Source of the DNA: Muscardinus avellanarius
Lineage: Eukaryota > Chordata > Mammalia > Rodentia > Gliridae
Length of the DNA stretch: 64,000 nucleotides
Assembly: GCA_963383645.1 (NCBI GenBank)
Contig: OY726559.1
Span: forward strand, 122,932,721 to 122,996,720
Direction: 5' to 3'
The position numbers and the translations under genes are program-made. Below are positions 37,432 to 47,325 of this stretch, in pieces. Every line of letters begins with the position of its first letter. Within the stretch, counting starts at the first letter, position 1. The notes under the pieces are model-generated. The model had not been told where the DNA came from. It was given only the letters and a program-made list of their open reading frames with translations, and ran no database searches.

Positions 37432-37640
37432 GATACCCGGGGCATGGTGGTGCACGCTTGTAATCCCAGCATTCGGGAGGCTGAGACCAGAGGATCGTGG
37501 TTCGCAAACAGCCTCAGCTACTTAGTGAGGCCCTGTTTCAAAATAAAAAATAAATAGGGCAGGGGGTGTAGCTCGGAGGTAGAATGCCCCTGGGTTCCAT
37601 CCCCAGACCTGCAAAACAAAACAAAACAAAACAAAACACA
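37432..37640 (+). repeat. B1-dID SINE, type A, (AAAAC)n tail
   Basis: CCCGGGGCATGGTGGTGCACG; GTGGTTCGCAAACAGCC; tail of six AAAAC units. ACAGCCACAG flanks on both sides. Confidence 0.9.
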
Positions 37641-37804
37641 GCCACAGGTTTCAGTTACTACTTATTAATTGTTGGTTCCAGAATTTAGCTGACTGCTCTC
37701 TGGCTCTGCATGACGTTGGCTGGAGCCACGCATGCGTCTGCAATCATTTATTGGCTACAGGTTTCAAGAAAACTTTCTTCATGTGCCTGTTTTTTGTTCT
37801 TTCT

Positions 37805-37809
<5 letters not shown>

Positions 37810-37855
<46 letters not shown>

Positions 37856-38028
37856 GCTGGGGATTGAACTCAGAGGCATTTTACCTCCAAGCTACACCCC
37901 CCTTTTTTTTTAAACAAACGAAAAAGGCTGGCCTTCCTAAGTTACAGAGGCCTTGCTAAGTTGTTGAGGCTGGCTGTGAACCGTCGATCCTAAGTCCTGG
38001 GATTCCAGCCCTGCATCGCCTGGCTCAT
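37810..38028 (-). repeat. Old B1-dID SINE with (GT)n tail
   Basis: (GT)n at 37810-37852 followed by GCTGGGGATTGAACTCAGAG and a short, diverged 7SL half. Confidence 0.85.
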
Positions 38029-38149
38029 GCCTCTGCTTCCTGATGCTCCTCGAGGCCCCTTCTCTGCCCCGAGGGCCCTTTACATCACGGCCACTGGCTT
38101 CCCCAGAAACACGCAAAGAAAGCCAGACCCTGCGCAGGCAGAGCAGGTG

Positions 38150-38540
38150 TTTTATCTGTCAAGGCAAGCCGCAGAGCCAGCTCTGAATGGCGTAAACAGA
38201 CTGCCACCGGGTCCTCCGATTTCGGTGGAGCCAATGAGCCTACGGGCTCAGCCCGGCGCTGGCAGCTGTGCCCCTCACCAGCTGCTGCGGTCCCTGAGTC
38301 CTCCGCAGTCCTGCTCTCCCCACCCCGGATACCGCAGGCGCCTCCGAGGGCCCTGTGTGCGCTGCCTGGACCTCCAGGGCGGGCTTTCTGGAGCCTGTGC
38401 TCGGGCCCCACAGCCGGCCACAGCGCTCCTGGTACCAGCTCCGGCCCCTCCAGGAACTCTCACAGCGACCCCTCCCGTGACGCACACACCCGCCTCGGGT
38501 CCTCCACAGCCACCCTGGCGCTCTGCCCTCTGACCCTGGA
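38150..38540. promoter_or_regulatory. CpG-rich patch (possible CpG island)
   Basis: I count 23 CpG in about 320 bp (38215-38535) at roughly two-thirds GC, an observed/expected ratio near 0.6. This is at the edge of the usual CpG-island definition. A 168-codon + strand ORF spans it but overlaps two minus-strand ORFs and has no recognised domain. Could be an unannotated non-coding RNA promoter; evidence is compositional only. Confidence 0.4.
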
Positions 38541-38978
38541 GGAGCCCCGCTTGCCCCCCTCCATGCCCCTCTGCTGCAGGGGGAGCTCAGCCTCAGCCCC
38601 TCCTGGAGCCCTGCTGGGCCTTCCAGGCCCCACTGACCAGCTCTGTCCCGCCTTCGGCTCCGTGGCTCAGGCATCTAAGCTGCCCTGACTCCTGCCCCTG
38701 CCAGACCCGAATCAGGAACTAAGCATGCTGGGAGGCTGGCTTCTTCCTACTGAAAACACATACCACTTCTCAGTTTTCTTAGACAAGTAGATCCATTTAG
38801 CACAGATATGGATTAGGAACATAAAGCTTTCTCGATTATTGAATAAGGATTTGGTTATTTAAGCTAACTAAATATATTATTTACACTAACTACACATATT
38901 GGATTTGTTTTTTGAAAATTTTAAAGTAATTCTCAACGTTATCCAGGGACCAAAAGGCCCATAGAAAGCAAGATAGAG
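38541..38978. other. Unique stretch, GC-rich then AT-rich
   Basis: A sharp drop to AT-rich sequence after about 38,740 (TTATTTAAGCTAACTAAATA...). Nothing recognised. Confidence 0.45.
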
Positions 38979-38980
38979 AG

Positions 38981-39190
38981 CCAGGCGTGGTGGCACACGC
39001 ATGTAATCACAGCATTCGGAATGCTGAGACCTGGAGGATCGCGGTTCGCGGACAGCCTCAGCTACTTAGGCCCTCTGCAACTCAGTGAGACCCGGTTTCA
39101 AAATAAAGAATAAAAATTAGGGCTGGGGGTGTAGCTCAGAGGTCAAATGCCCCTGGGTTCCATCCCCAGACCCGCAAAAAAAAAAAAAAG
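38981..39190 (+). repeat. B1-dID SINE, type A
   Basis: GCCAGGCGTGGTGGCACACG, GGTTCGCGGACAGCC (type-A diagnostic), intact ID B box, poly(A). Confidence 0.92.
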
Positions 39191-39908
39191 CCAAGAGAGA
39201 GAGGAGCCTTTACTGTGGCCCCATGGCCTCCCTGGCCCTGCACCCGGCCTGGGACACAGCGAGCGGGCAGGAGCTGCTGGCTGGTGACTCCCCTGGCCAG
39301 AGATCCCGGCACTGTCCCCCTTCCCATGAGTCACCAGGGCGCCAGGGAGGCCATAGGGCCACACTTCAAGGCTCCTCTGTCTTCGGGGCCTGGAGGAGGC
39401 ACTCTCTGCTCCTCTGAAGGTCGCTGTGACACACTTATTAACACTAGGAACTTAGCATCACTACAACTATGAATGACCTACAAACTTGGCTGTGACTTCA
39501 CTATTTCCCGCTAATGTTTTTCTTTGGTTTCAGGATCCAGCCCAGGGCCCCACGTTGCCTTTTAGCCGATGCCCCTGTGACTCTTCTCACCTTGGGGCAC
39601 TTCAGGAGTCCAGGCAGGTGTTGTGTAGAATCCCTTGACTGGGGCTTGTCTGCTGTTCTCTCATGAGTATGGGTTTGAGGGGAAAGGACCACAGAGATGG
39701 AGAGTCATCCTGAGGGTGCCTGGCACCAAGGTGACCTAGCGCTGACAAGGTTGGCCGTGGGCGTGTGGGTGAGGTGGTGGAACTTTCCCCAGCTCCTGTT
39801 CTCCTTTCCTGAGCAGCGGCCATTAGTCCAGCCCAAGCTCAAAGGCAGGGGACTGAGCCGCGCCTCCTCCAGCAAGGAGCACTCACACTTGTGATTTGAA
39901 ATTCTTCC
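39191..39908. other. GC-rich unique stretch
   Basis: No gene or transposon recognised; overlapping short ORFs only. Confidence 0.45.
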
Positions 39909-40258
39909 AGCCAGGCGTGGTGGCACATACCTGTAATCCCAGTAACTTGGGAGGCTCAGACAGGAGGATCAGATGTTCAGAGACAGCCTCAACAACTTAC
40001 CGAGACCCTCAGAAAGTTAGCAAGACTTTGTTTCAAAACAAAAAATAGCCAGGCATGGTGGCTCATGCTTGTAATCCCAGCATTTGGGAGGCTGAGACAG
40101 GAGGATCGTGGCTCCAGGACAGCCTCAGCTAGTGAGGCCCTTTGCAACTCAGTGAGACCCTGTTTCAAAATAAAAAAAATAAAAATATAGGTCTGGGAGT
40201 ACAGCTTGAAGGTAGGATACCCTGGGTTCCATTCCCAGTACACTAAATAAATAAATAA

Positions 40259-40289
<31 letters not shown>

Positions 40290-40370
40290 GAGTTGAGGGA
40301 GTATAGCTGAAAGGTAGGATGTCCTGGGTTTAATCCCCAGTACCAAGAAAAGAAAGAAAGAAAGATAGAA
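39909..40370 (+). repeat. Nested SINE pair: outer B1-dID with inner copy
   Basis: Outer 7SL half 39909-40046; inner complete SINE 40047-40288 ending in an (AAAT)n tail at 40243-40288; outer ID half (TATAGCTGAAAGGTAGGATG) 40289-40350 with an AAAG tail. The inner copy landed at the junction between the outer halves. Confidence 0.88.
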
Positions 40371-40860
40371 AGACCTCTGTAAGGAGGAGAGACCGCTCCC
40401 TTCTCTGTCACTCTGCTTGATCCTTTTAAGCCTCAGTTACTCGTGTGTGGTAGGGATCGTGCCCAAGCCTGAGGTTTGTTAGAACATTTAAATGCTGTGC
40501 CAGGGGCAGCATGCGGCAAAGGCCAAGCAGCAACAGCAGCAGCAGACGCTGGCTGCGGGCCTGCTTCACCCCAGGTGGCCCGCTCCCCAGAGGGCCGAGG
40601 GGCCAAGCTGGCCTTGGTCTCTTGTTTCTCCCGAGAGCCTTCAGAGGAGCCTGGAGCTCTGGAAACAGAACCCAGAAGCCCAGCAAAGAAAGGCTGGGCC
40701 AGAAGAAGCCCAGAGGCTAGGCTGAGGCGCAGGGTGTGGGTTGGTTTGGTGGAAGGTGACAGCCCGGTAGCTGAGAAATCACTTTGGAGAGCACGGGGAG
40801 TGGAGCTAACATACTTACTGGTTGATGGCATGGCTCCATGAGCAGCTAAACCAGGAACAG
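40371..40860. other. GC-rich unique stretch
   Basis: A short (CAG)n at 40528-40546 and overlapping ORFs on both strands (132 and 121 codons); no domain recognised. Confidence 0.45.
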
Positions 40861-41045
40861 CCGGGCATGGAGGCCCACGCTTGGGAGGCTGAGAAGGAGG
40901 ATCACAGGTTCTAGCCAGCCTCAGCTGAGGCCCTCAGCAACTTAGTGAGACCCAAAATAAAGAATCAGAATAGGGCTGGGGATGTCGCTCAGAGGTAGAA
41001 TCTCCTGGGTTCCGTCCCCAGCACCACAAAAAATAAATAAATAAC
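40861..41045 (+). repeat. B1-dID SINE, type A, internally deleted
   Basis: CCGGGCATGGAGGCCCACGC lacks the GTAATCCCAGC segment; ID half GGGTTCCGTCCCCAGC; (AAAT)n tail. Confidence 0.85.
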
Positions 41046-41107
41046 AACTCCTGGAGTTTGTCTTGCAGTCCTGATTTGTTTTGTTTTGGTACAAATGTTT
41101 GTTTGTT

Positions 41108-41175
41108 TGTTTGCCAAGACACTGTGTGACCCTGAGCAAGTTATTTAACTTCTCTGGGAAGTGTAAAAGGGTTGG
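41108..41175 (+). repeat. MIR core
   Basis: CACTGTGTGACCCTGAGCAAG then TTATTTAACTTCTCTGGG is the MIR core signature. Confidence 0.75.
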
Positions 41176-42239
41176 GAAGCCGAGGGCTAGGTTCTGTCCC
41201 CAGCCTCCGTCCCCAGGCTGCCCGCAGGGGCTGGGGCATCCTCGGCCTTCTCCCTGTGCTGGCTACACCTGAGCCCGTTGTTGCTCTTCGACATCTGTCC
41301 CGGCTCCTCTCAACTTGTGTTTGGCCTCAGCTGCGAAGAGGGCTGTTTGTTTTAATTAAAGTAAGGCCACCCAGCGGCTTCTCTCGGGGCTGGCTTGGTG
41401 TGGGGAGGCTGTTATATTCTCCCTCTCCCCATGTTTATTTTTAGGCCAGTACTGTTGATCCCCAGGGCCTGCTGGATTCTTAACCTTTGGGAGAAGGCAG
41501 CTCAGGCTGTCCCCAGTAATTCATGCCCTGGATGTGCGCACCCCGGTGAGAGGGGGCATGGCGGCGGACCTCACAGGAAAGGGCTTTCAGAGGTGGATCT
41601 GAGTTACCGTAATTTTTATTTGTTTTTCCAAGTAGACTTCTCCTTCCAAGGCCCTTTCTAAGCCCCGGCCAGCCTCCGGGTGCCTTGCAGACCTCCCGCT
41701 TTCCCTCTTCTCTCTTCCACCTGTTCCCGCAGCACCTGTCTGGCCCGCAATGCGGAGCATCATGGGGGGCCCTGCAGGGCTGCTCAGACTCATGCCAGGG
41801 ATCATAGACCTGGTGGCAAAGGGTCACTCAGAAGGACTTCAGCCGTGCACAGGCTGGCGCTGCGCTGGGGATGGGGCTCACGCCCGAGGCCCGCCCTGCC
41901 GGCCTTGCACCCCTGACCGCTGGCCCTCAACACCACCCCTCCTCAGGCCCAGACTTGATAGCCGTGTCTTCTCAAAAGAGAGCCAGAGAGCCCTGGACTG
42001 GAAAGCCCAGAGAGTGGTTGGCCCTCCCGCCACTCCCTCCTGGGCACCATGTCGCCCTGCACCTCCCGGGGCTGGCTCCTGTCTCCCGGGCCTCAGCTGG
42101 CGGCCAGGTTCCGGCCACATGCCCCGCAGCCATGGAGTGCGCACGGCTGTAAAATCCAAAGGAAGAAATAAACTTTAGGGTTGAAAAATGTTTTAGTATA
42201 CACATTGACATATTCACGTTCACACTAACCCAGCTCTAT
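41176..42239. other. GC-rich unique stretch
   Basis: No gene recognised. ORFs up to 142 codons overlap each other in several frames. Confidence 0.45.
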
Positions 42240-42452
42240 TTTTTTTTTTTTTTTTTGTGGGTCTGGGGATGGAACCCAGGAGTATTCAACCCCTGAGCTA
42301 CACCCCAAGTCCCATTTTTCATCATTTATTTTGAAACAGGGTCTCACTGAGTTGCAGAGGGCCTCACTAAGTAGCTAAGGCTGTCCGGGAATGGCCATCC
42401 TCCTATCTCAGCCTCCTGAATGCTGGGATTACAAGCGTGTGCCACCACGCCT
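42240..42452 (-). repeat. B1-dID SINE, type A
   Basis: T-tract, GTCTGGGGATGGAACCCAG, GGCTGTCCGGGAATGG, end CCACCACGCCTGGC. Confidence 0.9.
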
Positions 42453-42890
42453 GGCCAGCTCTAAATATTTAGATGGAGAAAGGGGCCGTGAAAGTCCCAG
42501 CGCCAGGGCCCAGGAGGACCCCAAGGCCGCCTGCAGCCCGTTGGACGTGTTGCCCCCGGCCATCCCGCGAGGGAACAGGCCTGAAGCCTGGCAGTTTCGC
42601 CTTGGGGAGCCTCTGGTGGATTCTTAGTGCCTTACCTCCTCCGATGATGAAATGCAGGAGGCTTGCCTGCGGGAACGCAGACATCCTGGCTGCGCTCTCG
42701 GGGCCTGCCGGCTGCTGCCCGCCCCTGCCCCCGCGGTCACAAGCCCTGCGCCCAGGCCCGGGTGCCCACTCCCGCCCCTGCTGCCTGCCGCTGTCCCCTC
42801 CACACAGCGGCCCTCGCCCTCTTTGGACGCAGCAAGTACTCTCTATTGTCTCTGCAAATGGAGGAAGCCTTGCTGAATTAGCAAAACTAA
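42453..42890. other. GC-rich unique stretch
   Basis: Pro/Ala-coding openings in all frames; no recognised gene. Confidence 0.45.
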
Positions 42891-42895
42891 ATCTC

Positions 42896-43031
42896 CATTA
42901 CAGCTTTTGTTATGTTACTGTAGTACTGGGGTCTCTACTCTGGGATACATCCCTGGTCCATTTCATTACAGCTTTTGAGCTGTTACTGTAGTACTGGGGT
43001 CTCTACCCTGAGATACATCCCTGGTCCATTT
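42896..43031. repeat. 68-bp tandem duplication at a SINE end
   Basis: Two 68-bp copies starting CATTACAGCTTTTG (42896 and 42964), each containing GTACTGGGGTCTCTAC, the diverged ID part of an antisense SINE. Confidence 0.9.
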
Positions 43032-43140
43032 CATCATTTTACTTTGAAGCAGGGTCTCTCCCAGTCGCTGTGTCATTCACCAAGTTGCTGAGGTTGGCCT
43101 TGAACCTGTGATCCTTCCATCTCAGCCTCCCAAATACTGG
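42925..43140 (-). repeat. Old B1-dID SINE with duplicated ID half
   Basis: The ID part occurs twice because of the 68-bp duplication; 7SL half GGCCTTGAACCTGTGATCC ... CCCAAATACTGG. Confidence 0.75.
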
Positions 43141-43149
43141 TCATTACTT

Positions 43150-43523
43150 TTTTGAGGGGTGGGGTACTAAGGATAGAACCCAATTTTCTTTTTTTTTTTT
43201 TTTTTGGTGGTGGTACTGGGGTTCCTGGAAGCCCTTCTACCTCCGGGCTACACTTCCAGACCTATCTTATATTTTTATTTGTAAACAGGTTCTGTTAAGC
43301 CAGCGCAGCTGGCTTCGAACCTGCGTGATCCTCCTGTCTCCGCCTCCCAAGCGTGGGGATCACAAGCGTGCACCACCATGCCCGGCTTACTTCTCATTTT
43401 GAAACAGGGTCTCACTAAATTGTGGCAGATCTGAAAATTGCTGAGGCTGGCTGACAACCTGCGATCCTCCTGTCTCAGCCTCCCAAGTACTGGGATTACA
43501 GGTGTTTGCCACCATGTCTGGCT
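43150..43523 (-). repeat. Nested SINE pair
   Basis: Outer ID start GGGGTACTAAGGATAGAACC at 43160, interrupted by a type-B copy 43188-43386 (GGGGTTCCTGGAAGCCC ... CACCATGCCCGGC), resuming at CTCATTTTGAAACAGGG to 43523. Confidence 0.88.
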
Positions 43524-43535
43524 CATTGCATTTAC

Positions 43536-43540
43536 TATTT

Positions 43541-43571
<31 letters not shown>

Positions 43572-43770
43572 TGCAGTACTGGGGATGGAACCCAAGAGCA
43601 TTCTACCTCTGAGTTACACCCCCAGCCCTATTTTTTATTCTTTATTTTGAAACAAGGTCTCACTGAGTTGCAAAGGGCCTCACTAAGTAGCTGAGGCTCG
43701 CCATGAACCTTGATCCTCCTGTCTCAGCCTCCCAAATGCTGGGATTACAAGTGTGCGCCACCACACCTGG
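43536..43770 (-). repeat. B1-dID SINE, type A, (TTTA)n tail
   Basis: (TTTA)n at 43536-43573, GCAGTACTGGGGATGGAACC ... GCCACCACACCTGGC; ATTGCAT flanks. Confidence 0.9.
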
Positions 43771-43859
43771 CTTATTGCATCTTTTTAACTAAGCAGTCTT
43801 CTTGCTTCAAGTACATGTTTTGATGAAATGCCTTTCAGGCAGAAAAAAGTCCTTTGAGA

Positions 43860-43936
43860 TTTTTTTTTTTTTTTTTTTTTTTTATCAGTGCCAGGGCCTT
43901 ACACATGCTAGTCAAGTGCTACACCCCAGCCCCATT
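43860..43936 (-). repeat. ID monomer
   Basis: T23 tail then CAGTGCCAGGGCCTTACAC and GTGCTACACCCCAGCCCC; an ID element with no 7SL half. Confidence 0.7.
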
Positions 43937-45140
43937 GGAGATCTTTAATGAAGACAGGAAAATAGTTTTTCATTAGCTCCTCTGTTACGGTGTGGAAAGA
44001 GAAGATCGTCACTGTGGGGAGCTGGCTCGTTCTGCTCCGTGGGAGAGCGGCTACATCATCACGCTCTCATCCAATCCCACCCTTAAAATTTCTACCCAAG
44101 TAAATGTCAACCCAGATCCTGCAAAATATCACATATTTCAATTTGCTGCATTTAAGAAAATTCTGGACTCTCAGCCTTCCTTTATCCCAGAATCTTACAG
44201 TGCTTTTTGAAGAAACCCACTTGCACACCTGAGAACAGGCGGCTCGGTGTCTTCACGTGGAAGGCGGCAGAAACGTGGGGCTGCGACTGTGGGTGCCCAG
44301 GGCTGGACTCCACTCCCTCCCGTCTCTGCCTCCCTGTGCTGGGCGATCACCACCCAGGGTCATTAAGGCCAACTGCCCGGTGTCCCCGCGCGCCAGCCTC
44401 GGCCTGGCCCCAGGTCTGCTGCATCGGAGTCGCAGGGGACAGCAAGGCCTGCTTTGCTCCAAGGCCGTTCCCAGCCCAGCGGTGGCCTCAGAAGCCAGAA
44501 CCGCACAGCTTGGCAACTAAATGGCTTTCACACCTCTATTTTTAAAAGCCTTGGAAAGGCACAACCTGAGATCAGGGCAGTTGGCAAACCTTTTTCCAAA
44601 GCTCCTACGGGCAGAGGCCCTGCCTGGCAGCCATCCCAGAGCAACCATGAAACCGAAACGCCGCCACAGGGCCACTTTGCAGACCTGCCGCCCAGCCAAA
44701 ACAACGGCAACATCAGAGGTGCCCGGGCCTCCAAGTCTGTCCTCGGTAAGGAAAGTGCGCTCCAACCAATGCCGCCACTGCTGTGCAAGAGTGTAAAATG
44801 TTCATACACGGGACTGCCCAGCGGGCCCGGGGCCAGCTCGGAGAGGGCGGACAGCACAGAGAGGTTTGCCAGGGGGAATTCTTGACGCCCCTGCCAGGGC
44901 AGGGGAGGGAAGAGAAAGAATGGGCATGGGGTGGGTGCAGGGAGCCAGCGCATGCAGCCCCATGGCCTCTGGGTGTGCGAAGCCAAGGCCGGGATGAATT
45001 CCCAGAGCTGCAGAGACAGGGGCTGGGCCTTGTGGCTGACACCTGAGGCCCCTGACAACACCCCAGTAGCAGGGGAGCTGGTCCTGCCCTTTGGGGGCCG
45101 GGCCTAGCAGTCCATCTTTCTCTTTTAATCTGCATACTTT
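43937..45140. other. Unique stretch
   Basis: AT-neutral to GC-rich; ORFs up to 192 codons on the minus strand run through a SINE poly(T) and are not credible genes. Nothing recognised. Confidence 0.45.
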
Positions 45141-45155
45141 AAAAAAATTGAGATA

Positions 45156-45335
45156 GGCCGGGCGTGGTGGCACACGCTTGTAATCCCCAAGCATGGGAGG
45201 CGGAGACAGGAGGATCGCGCTGGTTCGGAGCCAGACTCGCTGGCTTAAGAGACCCTGTTTCCAAATAAAAAAATATAAAATAGGTCTGGGAGTGTGGCCC
45301 GGAGGAAGAAGGGCTTCCAGGAACCCCAGTACCAC

Positions 45336-45361
<26 letters not shown>
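45156..45361 (+). repeat. B1-dID SINE, type B, 15-bp target-site duplication
   Basis: GGCCGGGCGTGGTGGCACAC, CTGGTTCGGAGCCAGAC, AGGGCTTCCAGGAACCCC, A33 tail. Flanks AAAAAAATTGAGATA at 45141-45155 and 45362-45376 are identical. Confidence 0.93.
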
Positions 45362-45372
<11 letters not shown>

Positions 45373-45376
45373 GATA

Positions 45377-45550
45377 GCATTTGGGAGGCTGAGACTGGAG
45401 GATCACAGTTCGCGGACAGCCTCAGCTACTTAGTGAGGCCCTTTGCAACTTAGTAAGACCCTGTTTCAAAATAAAGAATAAAGAGTAGGGCAGGGGGTGT
45501 AGCTCAGAGGTTGAATGTCCCTGGGTTCCACCCCCAGACCCTCAAAATAT
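45377..45550 (+). repeat. 5'-truncated B1-dID SINE, type A
   Basis: Starts at GCATTTGGGAGGCTGAG; its own duplication pairs 45140-45154 with TAAAAAAATTTGAGAT at 45551. Confidence 0.85.
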
Positions 45551-45570
45551 TAAAAAAATTTGAGATGAAG

Positions 45571-45778
45571 CTGGGCCTGGTGTCACACACTTGTAGTTCC
45601 AGTATTTAGGAGGCTGAGGCAGGAGGATCGCAGGTTTAAAGACAGCCTCAGGAACTTAGTGAGGCCCTCCGCAATCTAGCAAGACCCTGTTTCCAAACAA
45701 CAAATAAAATAGGGCTGGGGGTGGAGCTCAGAGGTAGACTGTTTCGGGGTTCAATCCCCAGTACTGCAAAAAGAAAAA
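45571..45778 (+). repeat. B1-dID SINE
   Basis: CTGGGCCTGGTGTCACACAC ... GGGTTCAATCCCCAGTACTG; GATGAA at both ends. Confidence 0.85.
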
Positions 45779-45779
45779 A

Positions 45780-46195
45780 AGATGAAATTTACATAAAACT
45801 AAATCATAAAAAAACACTTAAAAGTGTAAAATCAGCAGCACTTAGGACATTGACAGTGCTGTGAAACTTCTATCGAGTTTCAAAATATTTTCATCACTCC
45901 AAATGAGAAGTATTACCCACCAAGCAGTTACTCCCCGTTCTGCCCCATGTGCATGGACCTGCTTTCTGTCTGTCTCTCTGATTTCACCTGTTATGAATAC
46001 TTCATGGAAATGGAATCACATGCTATGTGACCTTTTATGTCAGGTTTATTCCACTTAGAATGAGGTTTTGCAGATTAGTCCCTGTTGTAACATATTGTAA
46101 CATGTCAGTAATCACTCCTTTTTGTGGTTGAATAATATTCCATGGCATGGAGACATTTAGTTTATCCTTCACCCACTGACAGGATGTGGCAAATA
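45780..46195 (-). mobile_element. L1M 3' fragment
   Basis: TTTTCATCACTCCAAATGAG, ACTTCATGGAAATGGAATCAC, GTTGAATAATATTCCATGGC read as reversed old L1 3' UTR. Confidence 0.75.
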
Positions 46196-46552
46196 CGGCT
46201 CTCATAGAGCTCTCCACACAGGCCCCACAGCAGCCGGGAAAGGGCCCCGCCAGGGCTCTTCCAGGAGGGGAGTGAGGGGTTACAGCCCCAGCTGGTGTTT
46301 CCAGTTCTTTCCCCAGAGTCTCAGGAGGGAAGGGAAGCTTCTGGCCTAAAGGGGAAGGAAGTTGCGAAGGCAGAAGGAGAAAGGAGCTTCCCCAGAGCTG
46401 TGTGGGAGGCCAGGGCCCAGAGGGCGGCTGCCCCCACCTGTAGCCTCCGTGGGGCTCCATGCTTCCCCTCGAAGGAGCGAGGACTTGGGGTACCCCTGCT
46501 CCTTTCAGCCTCGGCCTCCACAAGACACCAAGGCCTGGCCACCGGTTGGGTA

Positions 46553-47325
46553 GCTCATAGAATGCTCTAGGCTCATGGGATGCTCTAGGCTCCATAGGAT
46601 GCTCTAGGCTCCATAGGATGTCCTAGGTTCATAGGATGCTCTAGGCTCATAGGATGCTCTAGGCTCATAGGATGCTCTAGGCTCAAGGATGCTCTAGGCT
46701 CATAGGATGCTCTAAGCTCATAGGATGCTCTAGGTTCATAGGATGCTCTAGGCTCATAGGATGCTCTAGGCTCAAGGATGCTCTAGGCTCATAGGATGCT
46801 CTAGGCTCCATAGGATGCTCTAGGCTCATAGGATGCTCTAGTCTCCATAGGATGCTCTAGGCTCATAGGATGTTCTAGGCTCATAGGATGCTCTAGGCTC
46901 AAGGATGCTCTAGGCTCATAGGATGCTCTAGGCTCCATAGGATGTCCTAGGCTCATAGGATGTCCTAGGCTCATAGGATGTCCTAGGCTCATAGGATGCT
47001 CTAGGCTCATAGGATGCTCTAGGTTCATAGGATGCTCTAGGCTCATAGGATGTTCTAGGCTCATAGGATGCTCTAGGCTCCATAGGGTTTCCTAGGCTCA
47101 TAGGATGTCCTAGGCTCATAGGATGCTCCTAGGCTCATAGGGTGCTCTAGGCTCCATAGGCTGCTCTAGGCTCATAGGACACTCTAGGCTCAAGGATGCT
47201 CGAGACTCATAGGATGCTCTAGGCTCAAGGATGCTCTAGGCTCATAGGATGCTCTAGGTTCATAGGATGCTCTAGGCTCCATAGGATGTTCTAGGCTCAT
47301 AGGATGTTCTAGGCTCATAGGATGC
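46553..47325. repeat. 18-bp-unit minisatellite
   Basis: About 770 bp of tandem units, modal unit GGATGCTCTAGGCTCATA (18 bp), roughly 40 copies. Variants are 16 bp (CTCAAGGATG, minus TA) and 19 bp (CTCCATAGG), with GTCCTAGG and GTTCTAGG substitutions; variants recur in blocks, as in gene-conversion-driven arrays. On the minus strand the 18-bp periodicity opens frames reading (SYEPRA)n or (HPMSLE)n; I regard these as by-products. Confidence 0.97.

Noticed and set aside
35309..38674. Several 100-176 codon ORFs in the GC-rich part
   Set aside because: They overlap one another in two or more frames on both strands, carry no recognisable domain, and some run into SINEs; high GC removes stop codons by chance.
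44802..45380. 192-codon minus-strand ORF
   Set aside because: Its N-terminus is a SINE poly(T) (Phe run) and SINE body; the remainder has no domain.
46801..47119. Minus-strand ORFs of repeated SYEPRA/HPMSLE hexapeptides
   Set aside because: They are a direct consequence of the 18-bp minisatellite unit (six codons); 16- and 19-bp variants break the frame, and no flanking exon signals are seen.
46553..47325. Could the short regular repeats be a CRISPR array?
   Set aside because: Units are contiguous with no spacers, and the DNA is vertebrate.
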